From Chitinophagales bacterium (GTDB taxonomy: Bacteria > Bacteroidota > Bacteroidia > Chitinophagales > Chitinophagaceae), in NCBI GenBank assembly GCA_015655015.1, contig JAATFV010000020.1:1-37980 (forward strand): a stretch of DNA of 37,980 nucleotides, read 5' to 3'. The position numbers and the translations under genes were made by a program. This document shows, piece after piece, positions 17,491 through 26,561 of this stretch (position 1 is its first letter; every line of letters begins with the position of its first letter). The notes beneath the pieces are model-generated. The model did not search any database. It had not been told where the DNA came from and saw nothing but the letters and a program-made list of their open reading frames with translations.

Positions 17491-19239
17491 ATGATTAAAA
17501 ATAGGAACATGAACAAGCTATTAAAACATATACTATTCCCGGTACTGATAGTAGTTGCCGGATATTCCTGTCACAAAGTAGTGGTGCCGATCACTACCGA
17601 ATTGTCTCCTGATGTCTTCCCGCAGACACCCGCACAATTTGTCTCCGTGACGATCGCTCCTTATGCGGCCCTGCGAGGTAATTATGAGCTGGACTACTGG
17701 TTCATACAGTCCCTGAGCACGGATGAAGCTATTTTGCCGGCCCGCGGTGGTAACTGGTATGATCCCGCTAATGGTTATAACAATCTCCATCTGCATGACT
17801 GGAACAGCTCCAATGGATGGACCAATTCTACCTGGTCCTGGCTGTCGAGAGTGATCGGGGCTACCAACCAGTCTCTGTCCACTTTGATCACGAAAGAGCC
17901 GGATAGCATCCCAACCAAGAAATCCAGCCTGGCGGAATTGAAGATCGTACGGGATGTCGCTTATTTTATGATGATGGATCTTTATGGCAACGTTCCTATC
18001 GACACTGTCTTCGGTGACTATACCCCGCATACCAATGTGGCCCGTCCGGATGTCTTTAAATTCATTGAAAGCGATATCATGTCTGCATTGCCCGACCTGA
18101 GCAGGGCTACCGGCACGCTGATGTATGGCAGGGCCAATAAGTATACAGCCTATGCCTTATTGGCAAAAATGTATCTGAATGCAGAATACTATACCGGCAC
18201 AGCACGGTATAACGATTGCGTCTGGGCCTGTGACAGCGTCATCAATGCCGGCGGCGGATCCTTGTATGCCCTGGAGCCCAGGAGCACCTATCTGAATATG
18301 TTCGGCCCGACCAACGGCCCCGCCCAGAAGGAATTTATCTTCGCCATTCCTTATGACCCCACCGCAGGAGTATATCCCGGCACCAATGGTTATAATTACC
18401 GCGCCCGTTATGATCTCAACCGCAACCAGGGAATGCAATTCGGGTACGCCGGCTCTACTCCCGGCACGAATATAGATCCGGTCATCAACCAGACCACCGG
18501 CGGCGGATTGCTCAACAGCAAGCCGAGCGGTCCTGAAAGCACCCTGTCTTCCTACTACAATGCCTATTTCTATGATCCGAACGATTGCCGCTACAATCAG
18601 TGGCTGGTCGGTCCGCAATTCAATAAGGATGGCACACCGCTGATGGTCAAGACTACCAAAGGCGGATCTCAGGGGTATGACGCCACCTATACAGGCTCCG
18701 ATGCCAATGCTACCTATATTTATCAGCTGAACCTGACACCGGAAGTGTATTACCGGGCAAATCCCGCCAGCGGAGCCAATCCCTCCCTGTTCGACCTGGG
18801 TAACGATGATATCGCCTGGAATATGGGGATCCGCAATATCAAGATCCTTTGCGATTATACCAATACAGCTAACAGAAATCAAAATAACGATGCGGCCGTA
18901 TTCCGTTACTCCGATATTCTGTTGATGAAGGCGGAAGCCCTGCTCCGCGGAGCCACTCCCACCCGGGGACAGACCCCGCTCTCCCTGGTCAACCAGTTAA
19001 GAGCGCAGCGTACCGCCGCCGCTCCCTGGTCGGATATCAACCTGGATTCCGTTTATAATGAAAGATGCCGCGAGTTCACCTGGGAGACCTGGCACCGGAA
19101 CGATATGATCCGGTTTGGAAAGTATGAAGGAATATGGGGCTTTAAAACAGATACAGACCCGAATCACCGGATCTTCCCGATACCCAGCACAGCGCTTGGA
19201 TTGAACCCGTCGCTGAAACAGAATCCCGGGTATAATTAA
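17491..19239 (+). CDS. SusD/RagB-family surface lipoprotein (locus A)
   Basis: A 582-residue glycan-binding lipoprotein that caps the SusC transporter at the cell surface. The lipobox VVAGYSC puts the lipidated cysteine at residue 27 from this start or 21 from the ATG at 17509, which gives a more usual signal peptide. SusD features are seen throughout: the N-terminal SusD-like region (NYELDYWFIQSLSTDEA), TPR-like helices (YTAYALLAKMYLNAEYY), YSDILLMKAEALLR, and the C-terminal NERCREFTWETWHRNDMIRFG. It is expected to form a pair with the upstream SusC. A terminator follows 37 bases after the stop codon. The bound glycan is unknown. Confidence 0.95.
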   Translation: MIKNRNMNKLLKHILFPVLIVVAGYSCHKVVVPITTELSPDVFPQTPAQFVSVTIAPYAALRGNYELDYWFIQSLSTDEAILPARGGNWYDPANGYNNLHLHDWNSSNGWTNSTWSWLSRVIGATNQSLSTLITKEPDSIPTKKSSLAELKIVRDVAYFMMMDLYGNVPIDTVFGDYTPHTNVARPDVFKFIESDIMSALPDLSRATGTLMYGRANKYTAYALLAKMYLNAEYYTGTARYNDCVWACDSVINAGGGSLYALEPRSTYLNMFGPTNGPAQKEFIFAIPYDPTAGVYPGTNGYNYRARYDLNRNQGMQFGYAGSTPGTNIDPVINQTTGGGLLNSKPSGPESTLSSYYNAYFYDPNDCRYNQWLVGPQFNKDGTPLMVKTTKGGSQGYDATYTGSDANATYIYQLNLTPEVYYRANPASGANPSLFDLGNDDIAWNMGIRNIKILCDYTNTANRNQNNDAAVFRYSDILLMKAEALLRGATPTRGQTPLSLVNQLRAQRTAAAPWSDINLDSVYNERCREFTWETWHRNDMIRFGKYEGIWGFKTDTDPNHRIFPIPSTALGLNPSLKQNPGYN

Positions 19240-19276
19240 GCTCATATCAGGCTCTGATAGTTTGTCGTTAATCCGG

Positions 19277-19306
19277 CCCGGCGCTTTCCAGCGCCGGGTT
19301 CTTTTT
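19277..19306 (+). terminator. Rho-independent terminator after susD
   Basis: A 9-bp perfect stem, CCCGGCGCT (19277-19285) with AGCGCCGGG (19290-19298), has a TTCC loop and a TTCTTTTT tail. It terminates plus-strand transcription of locus A. The convergent gene ends at 19319, so the hairpin may also affect minus-strand transcripts, though no T tract follows on that strand. Confidence 0.9.
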
Positions 19307-19332
19307 ACCTGGAACTGATTACCTGGAACTGA
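19305..19332. repeat. 14-bp tandem duplication at a stop codon
   Basis: TTACCTGGAACTGA occurs twice in direct succession (19305-19318 and 19319-19332). The second copy encodes the last four residues and the TAA stop of the minus-strand gene; the first copy overlaps the T tract of the susD terminator. It looks like a recent local duplication. Confidence 0.85.
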
Positions 19333-21766
19333 ATTTATCGTAGAGCACCTTCATAAAGTATCCGCCCACAACGCTGCGCGCCTGGAAACCAACTTGTTTT
19401 CCATCCATTGTTTCGTGCCAGTCGCTTAACGGTACACGGGTCGGGGTCTCTACCGCATATTTATAAACCGGATCTATCAGCGCCTCAAAATCCTTTTGAT
19501 TATCGGCCAACGTCGCCGACCAGAGGATCCAGTCCGATTTGGTATAGGTCTTACGGCTGTCGAGCGGCAAGCCAAACTCGTTTTGTTTGGTAAGATAAAA
19601 TTTTATCTCCCGGTCATAAACTTCCTGCGGGAACAATTTCAGGCCTAAAACTTTATCCCAAACCATATTATATTTCTGACTCCAGGTTCCCGGGTTTTCA
19701 AATGTCAGGGAGGAGTGGTCGTTATCCATGGACAGTTGCACCCATTTGCCTACCATGCCTTTGGCAATTTCACGGTATTTCGCAGCCGTTTCCGGTTCCC
19801 CCAATTGCTCCGCGAGTTGCGCATAACAGGCAATACCCACAATGGCTTTTACCGACAGGTTGGCATTCCGCGCCAGGTGACCGGCAAAATCATCCGTACA
19901 TAGCTGGTTTTTAGGATCAAAGCCTTCGTCAACCAGGTAGTTTACCCATCTGCTCAATGTCGCCCAATGCGGCCTGGCATAATTGGCATTTCCTTGCGCT
20001 TTGGCGATGGCCGCTGTTAAAATGATCATATTGCCCGATTCTTCTACCGGCATGCCCTCCCCATAGGTTTGTCCGTTCGCCAGCGGGTAAGTACCCAGAT
20101 CATGTGCTGCAAAATTGTCTTTGAACTTGCCGCTTTCGCTGAAGTAGAAGATTCCATTCAACATTCCCTCCAATAATACAGGATTGTAAACCAGGTACAA
20201 CGGAGCCGATGGATACGTTACATCAACCGTATTGATGGAGCCGTTGCTGAAATTCTCCTTCGACAGCCAGAGGATTTCGCCTTGCGGGCTTTTTACCAAT
20301 GCATGCGCTGCAATGCTCTGGCGATAAGCAAGCACACATAGTCTGGCATATTTTTCGCCGCCGGCGTCGGCTGCTTCCTTGTATATAGAATCGTTGAATG
20401 CCTTACATCTTTCTATTACCGCAGGATATTCCATTGCCGACTTCTCCAATACCTGCACAATCGTTTTCAGCTGATCCGTTTGCCACCATGGCTTTAAATT
20501 AGTATGAAAATATTGGATCGGAGTGATTTCATCATACCCCATCTCCATGAACTTCTCTACCGCTGTAGGGCCTACCATCCCAAACTGTATTACGGTATTT
20601 AATACAATATCGGTACCTTGTTTAGCAGTTGTTTTGGTATCATTACGTAGAAACGAACCAGGCGTTTCCCGACTGCTGCCGGTATACTGAATGGAATGGG
20701 CGTTTTCAGGCACTGCCACGTACATATATCCCCAATCGATGCGCAGGTCATCACCTTTCTTTTGCAGGATGGGCTGCTCCACCGTACCTGCCCTTAATAT
20801 GGATAGGGTAGGAGAAGTTACTTTTTGAGCAATCACAGGCTGTGACGGCTTATTACGCGCCACATCGGCCGATGCGCTGAACAGCACCTTTACATTATGC
20901 GGTTGGCCGTCGTTGGATCTTACACTATACGTAATATAGCTAACGGGTCTTGACAATAAGGCCAGATCAGTTATTAACAAGGGCGAGGTAAACGTAAGCT
21001 GCAGATCGGCTTTGCCGCAGGTAAAGCTATAAATGGTCTGTGTTGCATTTATATCCACACTTTTCTGCTCCGCCAGCTCAATTTCAGGCCCCTTTTTCTT
21101 TACAACTTCCACCAACCCGAGATCCGCCCTTGCGCCGCCCCCCGTATTGACCACATGCATAGTCAGTAAGTTTTCGCCATTCTTAAGCTTGCCCGCGACA
21201 GGGATCATACCATAATCATTGGCCACCCCTGCCTTTTGGTAAATTTGCTCGCCGTTCAGGTAAACTTCAGCATCGTCATCATGAGAAACTTTAAGCATCA
21301 GCGAATGAATAGCAGCTGCATTGGATATCGGGAATGTACGCCTTATCCAGATATCCCTGGTTTTCCAAATCACTTTATCTTTACTTTCATCATCGCCTAT
21401 AGGGCCAGTACCATTCTTCCAGCCGTCAGTTTTAAAGGACGGGGAAGTCCAGTCGCCTGTGGGCGCTGTTTCGGTATATTTCACCGCATAGCCGCCTTCA
21501 TCGGCAGCCGGAAGGATCGTTTTATAAGCTTCCCCTTCTTTACCCATAAACCGGTACACCTTTCCATCCACCTTGATAAAGCCGAGCAAAGACTGTTTCG
21601 TACCCGTCCAGTGGGTGGTCGTAGCCCTGTTCAGGCTGTCGGATGTCGACCAGATACTGAAATAAGGACTATGCGTGATCAGCGGGTATGCCGGAGCTTT
21701 ACGTTCCTGCGCCAAAACAAGCTGACTTATAAGGACCATTACTGCTAAAAAACTGATTTTTTTCAT
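19319..21766 (-). CDS. DUF4965/GtaA-type glutaminase family protein (locus B)
   Basis: An exported 815-residue protein (signal peptide MKKISFLAVMVLISQLVLA). It matches the DUF4964/DUF5127/DUF4965/DUF1793 family often named glutaminase: PLITHSPYFSIWSTSDSLN and HWTGTKQSLLGFIKVDGK at the start, ARLCVLAYRQSIAAHALVKS and DVTYPSAPLYLVYNP in the middle, and a (alpha/alpha)-barrel-like C-terminus (LCTDDFAGHLARNANLSVKA, LVDEGFDPKNQ, NEFGLPLDSRKTYTKSDW, PLSDWHETMDG). The region about 105-215 resembles an inserted beta-sandwich binding module (KVSHDDDAEVYLNGEQIY). It is the last gene of the rhamnose locus, 38 bases after the GH106 gene. The glutaminase name rests on a fungal relative, so the true substrate may be glycan-linked. 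Confidence 0.85.
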   Translation of the reverse strand: MKKISFLAVMVLISQLVLAQERKAPAYPLITHSPYFSIWSTSDSLNRATTTHWTGTKQSLLGFIKVDGKVYRFMGKEGEAYKTILPAADEGGYAVKYTETAPTGDWTSPSFKTDGWKNGTGPIGDDESKDKVIWKTRDIWIRRTFPISNAAAIHSLMLKVSHDDDAEVYLNGEQIYQKAGVANDYGMIPVAGKLKNGENLLTMHVVNTGGGARADLGLVEVVKKKGPEIELAEQKSVDINATQTIYSFTCGKADLQLTFTSPLLITDLALLSRPVSYITYSVRSNDGQPHNVKVLFSASADVARNKPSQPVIAQKVTSPTLSILRAGTVEQPILQKKGDDLRIDWGYMYVAVPENAHSIQYTGSSRETPGSFLRNDTKTTAKQGTDIVLNTVIQFGMVGPTAVEKFMEMGYDEITPIQYFHTNLKPWWQTDQLKTIVQVLEKSAMEYPAVIERCKAFNDSIYKEAADAGGEKYARLCVLAYRQSIAAHALVKSPQGEILWLSKENFSNGSINTVDVTYPSAPLYLVYNPVLLEGMLNGIFYFSESGKFKDNFAAHDLGTYPLANGQTYGEGMPVEESGNMIILTAAIAKAQGNANYARPHWATLSRWVNYLVDEGFDPKNQLCTDDFAGHLARNANLSVKAIVGIACYAQLAEQLGEPETAAKYREIAKGMVGKWVQLSMDNDHSSLTFENPGTWSQKYNMVWDKVLGLKLFPQEVYDREIKFYLTKQNEFGLPLDSRKTYTKSDWILWSATLADNQKDFEALIDPVYKYAVETPTRVPLSDWHETMDGKQVGFQARSVVGGYFMKVLYDKFSSR

Positions 21767-21804
21767 ACGGTGTTATGCTATTTCTCAAAAATAGGGATTA
21801 AGCG

Positions 21805-24800
21805 TTATTTAAAAATATTGATTTTAACCGGACCCAGCAATCCCGATGATTCTAAACCAGCTCCCGGGGCAGGGCCAAACAAAACAGATGTTTGCCTTTG
21901 ATTGGCCGGCAAAAGGGCGTCCCCTGACAATCGGTTCACCCAGGTATTCACTACTTTTATTTCCAGTTTATTGTCCCCTTTTTTCAGCGCTTTGGTAATA
22001 TCCAGCTGGTAAGGCGGTGTCCAGGCTCCCCCCATTTCAATACCGTTCACCCTTACTTTGGCAATGTCCCTGGCAAGACCAAGGTCAATCACATAGCTTG
22101 CCCCCTTCTCTATCTTTTCTATTTGGAAGGTATTATGATAATACGCGGCGCCGGAATAGTATTTTATACTATCATTCGGGTGAAGCGACCAGTCGGTTAA
22201 TGTATTGAATGGCACTGGTTTTTCAGGTCCGCGTTGCTTGTTATTGAAAATTACCGTCCAGGGCCCTGTTATATCAATGCTTTTCGCAGCCGCCGGGTAA
22301 TTCGATTTTGTCGTGTCGCCCTTTGTGCCGTCCTTTCTGAAAATGATAAAGGAACTTCCATTCGGGGCAAGCTGAATGGGTATGGAAGTGGTAGTGGCAG
22401 TTTGAAGGAAAGATGGCAGATCACGAATAGTCCCTGTTACAGCATCCCACAGCTCCGGTTTTTTGCCCGCGGTTCGAAAGGTGGCCGCAATGTCAATAGG
22501 TTCATTTTTTTGATTGGAAATAAAATAGATGGACCCCTCCTTTAGTTGCCGGTGAATGAAAAGGACACCAGAGTCATTGCCAGTGGCCGTAAAGTCTGGT
22601 ATTACCTGTATCAGGTCCAGGGCCTCCTGCATATTCATACCACTTATCACCAATCCTTTGCCATAATGATTCACCTTATTTTTTTTGCCGTCAATGTTGC
22701 CCCACAATTCATCTGCCATCGATTTTACCTGTTTGTCTGCCTGGGGATAATCCTGCAGACTCGGCGACCTCTCGGGCTTTGGCCCCAACACCACTGCTCC
22801 GCTGCGCACCAGCTCCATTATTTTTGACAACAATTCCGGGCGGATGGTGGTAAGTTTAGGCAATACCAGGATGCTGTAGCTCATACCACCGGGCAAAGTC
22901 AGCTTACCGCTTTTTACAGACAACCTGTTTTTGATCACATCCCCGTTAATATAATCGAATGAATACCCCCGGGGTAATGCCGGGTCGCAGATTCCAATCA
23001 TTTTTGGAGCATCCTCCCCAATGAAATACGCAACATCCCCAACATATTGTCCTTGCTGCAGCATCAGGTTGCACCGTTTGATATATTTTACAAATATATC
23101 CATATCAAAAAACCAGGTATTCCCCCTGTTAAATTCGGTCCCAAACCATGCATTCAGACCCGGCTTGGGATCGTTATCAGGCTGGTGAATATATACGTGC
23201 AGCAAAGTATTGTTGATCCCATCCGTAAAAAAACGATCCCCACGGGATTTCAACGTGGCCGGATACCGGCGCCAGTCATTGCCTGCTGCCGTAAATGATT
23301 CTGCAGACACTTTGGTCTTTCCGTAAATATGAGCCGCTGAGGAGGCCGCCTTGTTTTCGACATTCCCAAGAGTCCCTTCACACCAGAATTCGCCCGCGAC
23401 TTCGTCCGACTGGCCGCCATATTGCAGGAACTCCGTCGGAAATCCAAAATACCCGTAAGGTTCCAGCCACGTGGTCAATCCATGCTTATGGCTTACCTCC
23501 CGCAGACCCCCTATATAATTATATGCAACATCATCCGCGATTAATCTCCGGAGGTCCCAGAGAAAACGGTCTGAAAGATCTTCACTGCCAACTACCTTTC
23601 CCTGTAAAACAGGAATAAAGGGGGTGGCATCATAATTATATTTCTTTTTAAATTCCGGTATCAGCAGGTCCGTCCAATTCTGGCTGCCTGTTTCGTAGCT
23701 GTCCGCTACTACAACGGAAAGGGTCTTGCGGTCTTCCGGCGGGATCCGCTTTAATATCTCTCCCAGATAGGCGTCAAAATGTTCACGGATATGTTCTTTG
23801 CTCATTTTGTCCGTCTCCAGGCCCGTGGCCTCCGGCGTGGCAGGCACATTTGTCGTGTTTGTCGTCGTCATGCCCGTACGTTCTATGACCCAGTTCCCTG
23901 CCGGAACTTCCCAGTTAAGCGTGCCGTCAGCCATCCTGTATTTTGAAATATCCACTACCCTGGCAGGATCGATAATATAGTTGGAAGACTCATCGGGCTG
24001 TGGATTCCACAGGTAAGCATCCCAGATAAGATCTTCCGTCTGCCACATTTTAGCCAGCGTTTTTTCCATATAGCTGTCCACCAGGGGAGTCGAGGATAAT
24101 TTTAATTCGGATATCCCCGAATTACCCGAAACCGCTGTCAGCAATAACCGGAAGCTGACAGCCGTCGTGGCCGGTATGGAAACAGCTGCCTTACCCCATG
24201 GTATAAAGCCGTGTTGTAGTTTGGGGGTTCTGCGATCAATCGTAAAATGCTTCAGGGTAACATATTCGTTATTTATTTTTGCCTGGATATCCCCTTCGAG
24301 ATAAACCGGGTTGTGTAAGGTCGATAAGGTTAGACTGCGTACTGTATACGGCTGCTGTGTGTTTATATCCAGCGAAAATCGCTGGCCCTGATTGAAATGG
24401 ATGCCAGTCGCCTCGTTATGATCCATCAGCTTGCCAAGCGAGTCCATAGCCGGTTCTGATGACAGCTTGGGGTTTAGTATGCTGATATCTGTAGCGTAAT
24501 CATCGGCAACAGGATACGCGAGAACTTTTACATCCTGAAAATTTACGGACGGCCTGACTAATTGTTGATTAAATAACAAGGGCCCTTTTACCATTACCTG
24601 CGAAGAGGTCAGGTAACGCATGGCCTGTTCCGGCCGGACCCAGGGCCCACCGGCCTGGCTCCAACCGGGCCCGTTAAATAACCCGACCCTGATATTCAAA
24701 CGGGCCGCCGTTTTAAGGGCAGTATGCAAAATATCCCACCATTCATCGGAAAAGAATTTTACTTTTCCATAAGGCACGTCATTCAGGCCGATATTACCCA

Positions 24801-25062
24801 GGAATGCCCTGTTGATCCCAACCTTTTTCATAGCTTCCAGGTCCTTGACCACCCCCTCTTTTGAAATATTGTCCGACAACCAATACCAGTATACACTGGT
24901 TTGAATGGTATCCGGAGCAGTTATAAAACCTGTTTCAACTGCCTTGAAATCGGAAGTTTTATAGGGGCGCCCGGCATTGGCAGCGATATTTTGACCTTTT
25001 GCCCCGGCTACGATGGAACAAAGTAAAATCAGATATAAACAGGTGTTCTGAAACGTCGTCAT
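21805..25062 (-). CDS. GH106-type alpha-L-rhamnosidase (locus B)
   Basis: A 1,085-residue exported enzyme with a signal peptide (about 1-23). The GH106 pattern is clear: PDTIQTSVYWYWLSDNISKE, MKKVGINRAFLGNIG, VGLFNGPGWSQAGGPWVRPE, VVADSYETGSQNWTDLLIPEF, GEFWCEGTLGNVENKAASSAAHIYGK, VSAESFTA, and HVYIHQPDNDPKPGLNAWFG. Acidic residues are retained in the DSYETG and AESFTA motifs, so activity is likely. The C-terminal part holds a beta-sandwich module (YVIDLGLARDIAKVRVNGIEMG, DNKLEIKVVNTWVNRL). It should release L-rhamnose from rhamnose-containing oligosaccharides outside the cytoplasm. Its start lies 3 bases after the SusD stop, indicating coupled translation. Confidence 0.9.
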   Translation of the reverse strand: MTTFQNTCLYLILLCSIVAGAKGQNIAANAGRPYKTSDFKAVETGFITAPDTIQTSVYWYWLSDNISKEGVVKDLEAMKKVGINRAFLGNIGLNDVPYGKVKFFSDEWWDILHTALKTAARLNIRVGLFNGPGWSQAGGPWVRPEQAMRYLTSSQVMVKGPLLFNQQLVRPSVNFQDVKVLAYPVADDYATDISILNPKLSSEPAMDSLGKLMDHNEATGIHFNQGQRFSLDINTQQPYTVRSLTLSTLHNPVYLEGDIQAKINNEYVTLKHFTIDRRTPKLQHGFIPWGKAAVSIPATTAVSFRLLLTAVSGNSGISELKLSSTPLVDSYMEKTLAKMWQTEDLIWDAYLWNPQPDESSNYIIDPARVVDISKYRMADGTLNWEVPAGNWVIERTGMTTTNTTNVPATPEATGLETDKMSKEHIREHFDAYLGEILKRIPPEDRKTLSVVVADSYETGSQNWTDLLIPEFKKKYNYDATPFIPVLQGKVVGSEDLSDRFLWDLRRLIADDVAYNYIGGLREVSHKHGLTTWLEPYGYFGFPTEFLQYGGQSDEVAGEFWCEGTLGNVENKAASSAAHIYGKTKVSAESFTAAGNDWRRYPATLKSRGDRFFTDGINNTLLHVYIHQPDNDPKPGLNAWFGTEFNRGNTWFFDMDIFVKYIKRCNLMLQQGQYVGDVAYFIGEDAPKMIGICDPALPRGYSFDYINGDVIKNRLSVKSGKLTLPGGMSYSILVLPKLTTIRPELLSKIMELVRSGAVVLGPKPERSPSLQDYPQADKQVKSMADELWGNIDGKKNKVNHYGKGLVISGMNMQEALDLIQVIPDFTATGNDSGVLFIHRQLKEGSIYFISNQKNEPIDIAATFRTAGKKPELWDAVTGTIRDLPSFLQTATTTSIPIQLAPNGSSFIIFRKDGTKGDTTKSNYPAAAKSIDITGPWTVIFNNKQRGPEKPVPFNTLTDWSLHPNDSIKYYSGAAYYHNTFQIEKIEKGASYVIDLGLARDIAKVRVNGIEMGGAWTPPYQLDITKALKKGDNKLEIKVVNTWVNRLSGDALLPANQRQTSVLFGPAPGAGLESSGLLGPVKINIFK

Positions 25063-25065
25063 GTT

Positions 25066-26532
25066 TTAAAAATAGGGGTTGAGCGTCACTTCCGATGCCG
25101 GGATGGGGAACAACAACCGGATATTGGTATAGGCATTGGGAGAGGGCCCTATGCCGGCCGGGAAATAATAAACGGACGGATTGGCCTTGACCCTTGCCCC
25201 ATATGCCTTCATGACTGAATCAGCCATACCGAAGTGTACCAGGTCTGGCCATCGCTTATTCTCAAATGCAAGCTCTACTCTTCTTTCCCGGATGATCGCT
25301 GCGCGTACATCGGCCTGTGTACTGGCGGTAGTGGGAGCCAATCCTGCCCTTGCCCTCACCTGGTTCAGGTAAGGCAGGGCGTCCGGGGTCTTGTTTTGTT
25401 CATTCATGGCTTCTGCGAGGAATAACAGGACTTCTGCATATCGGTATACAGGCCAGTCGTCATCGGTGTTATTCGTCAGGGCATGGGGATGGAGATATTT
25501 CTTAATGAAGGGATAACTCACTCCGCTGGCTGTTACATACCCGATGGACGCATCCTTCCGGGCATCGTTCGGCTCATAGGCAGCGATGATGTCAGGCGTC
25601 GGTATATTATAACCCTCGATGGTACGGCCATTCTCAGGTATGCCCGTAACCGCCGTGACCTCTGCAGCTGTGATGGGCTGTACTAAAAAAGTATAGAAGA
25701 AATTGCTCGAAAGGCCATCCGTACCTTGCTTATACTGGATCTCGAAGATAGATTCAGCATTATTCTTATTCGTCACATCATAAATATCCGCGTAGTTTGG
25801 CAGCAGGGAATAACCGGATATCCCTTTCAGGGTCGTTTCGGCGTCGGCCCAGCGTTTCTGTACGATGTAGACATTACCCAGCAATGTTTGAGCTGATCCG
25901 GAAGTGGCCCGTCCAGGCTCCTGGGTCGCCTTATCCGGGAGCAAGGCAGCGGCCTGCTGTGCATCAGCGATGATCTGCTGATAGATAGAATCCGGGCTGC
26001 TCAGGGGCTGCGCTGTCCCTCCGAGCGTCGTTACAGGTTCCAGATGCAGCGGGACGCTCCCGAAATACTGTACCAGGTCGAAATAACAGAATGCTCTTAA
26101 GAAAAGAGCCTGCCCCTTGATATTGCTCTTCGACGTGGCATCGAAATCAATACCGTCGATAAGGGCCAGGATCTGATTGGCCCTCGCAATCACAGAATAA
26201 TCGGAAACATATTTATTAGGCGTAGTTCCGCTGGTATTATCATCCAGGAAGTCACAGATATATTCCGGGTTGATCGTCCCCCTGTCATTCGGATTATATT
26301 TATAGGTGGTGTTATCCGAACGCAATTCTCCCATTGTCCATGCGCCGTTTGTTCCATTGTAGGCTCCGCGTAAAGGGGCATAGGTCCCATTGATCGCCTG
26401 CTGAAAATCGCTCTCGGATTTAAAATAGATCGGAGTGCTGAGAGAGGTCTCCGCCGGGATCACTAAAAAGCTCTTTTTACAGGCGCCGGCCAGGGAAACC
26501 AAAATGACCATCGCGAATATCTTGTATTTCAT
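25066..26532 (-). CDS. SusD/RagB-family surface lipoprotein (locus B)
   Basis: A 488-residue glycan-binding lipoprotein. The lipobox is SLAGAC with the lipidated cysteine at residue 18. SusD landmarks are SESDFQQAINGTYAPLRGAYNG, KGQALFLRAFCYFDLVQYFGSVPL, the TPR-like region around LLGNVYIVQKRWADAETTLK, YRYAEVLLFLAEAMNEQ, LNQVRARAGL, and IIRERRVELAFENKRWPDLVHFG, ending in FPIPASEVTLNPYF. It follows the SusC gene by 29 bases and precedes the GH106 gene by 3 bases. With its SusC it probably forms the import complex for the rhamnose-rich glycan of this locus. Confidence 0.96.
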   Translation of the reverse strand: MKYKIFAMVILVSLAGACKKSFLVIPAETSLSTPIYFKSESDFQQAINGTYAPLRGAYNGTNGAWTMGELRSDNTTYKYNPNDRGTINPEYICDFLDDNTSGTTPNKYVSDYSVIARANQILALIDGIDFDATSKSNIKGQALFLRAFCYFDLVQYFGSVPLHLEPVTTLGGTAQPLSSPDSIYQQIIADAQQAAALLPDKATQEPGRATSGSAQTLLGNVYIVQKRWADAETTLKGISGYSLLPNYADIYDVTNKNNAESIFEIQYKQGTDGLSSNFFYTFLVQPITAAEVTAVTGIPENGRTIEGYNIPTPDIIAAYEPNDARKDASIGYVTASGVSYPFIKKYLHPHALTNNTDDDWPVYRYAEVLLFLAEAMNEQNKTPDALPYLNQVRARAGLAPTTASTQADVRAAIIRERRVELAFENKRWPDLVHFGMADSVMKAYGARVKANPSVYYFPAGIGPSPNAYTNIRLLFPIPASEVTLNPYF

Positions 26533-26561
26533 AACAATCGTTCTTATGATGAAAAAATAGT

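Noticed and set aside
18157..18882. Long open frame of 241 codons on the minus strand
   Set aside because: It is antisense to the well-supported SusD gene, its product is repetitive in Ile/Gly/Val without any recognised domain, and it has no plausible context; it arises from codon bias of the real gene.
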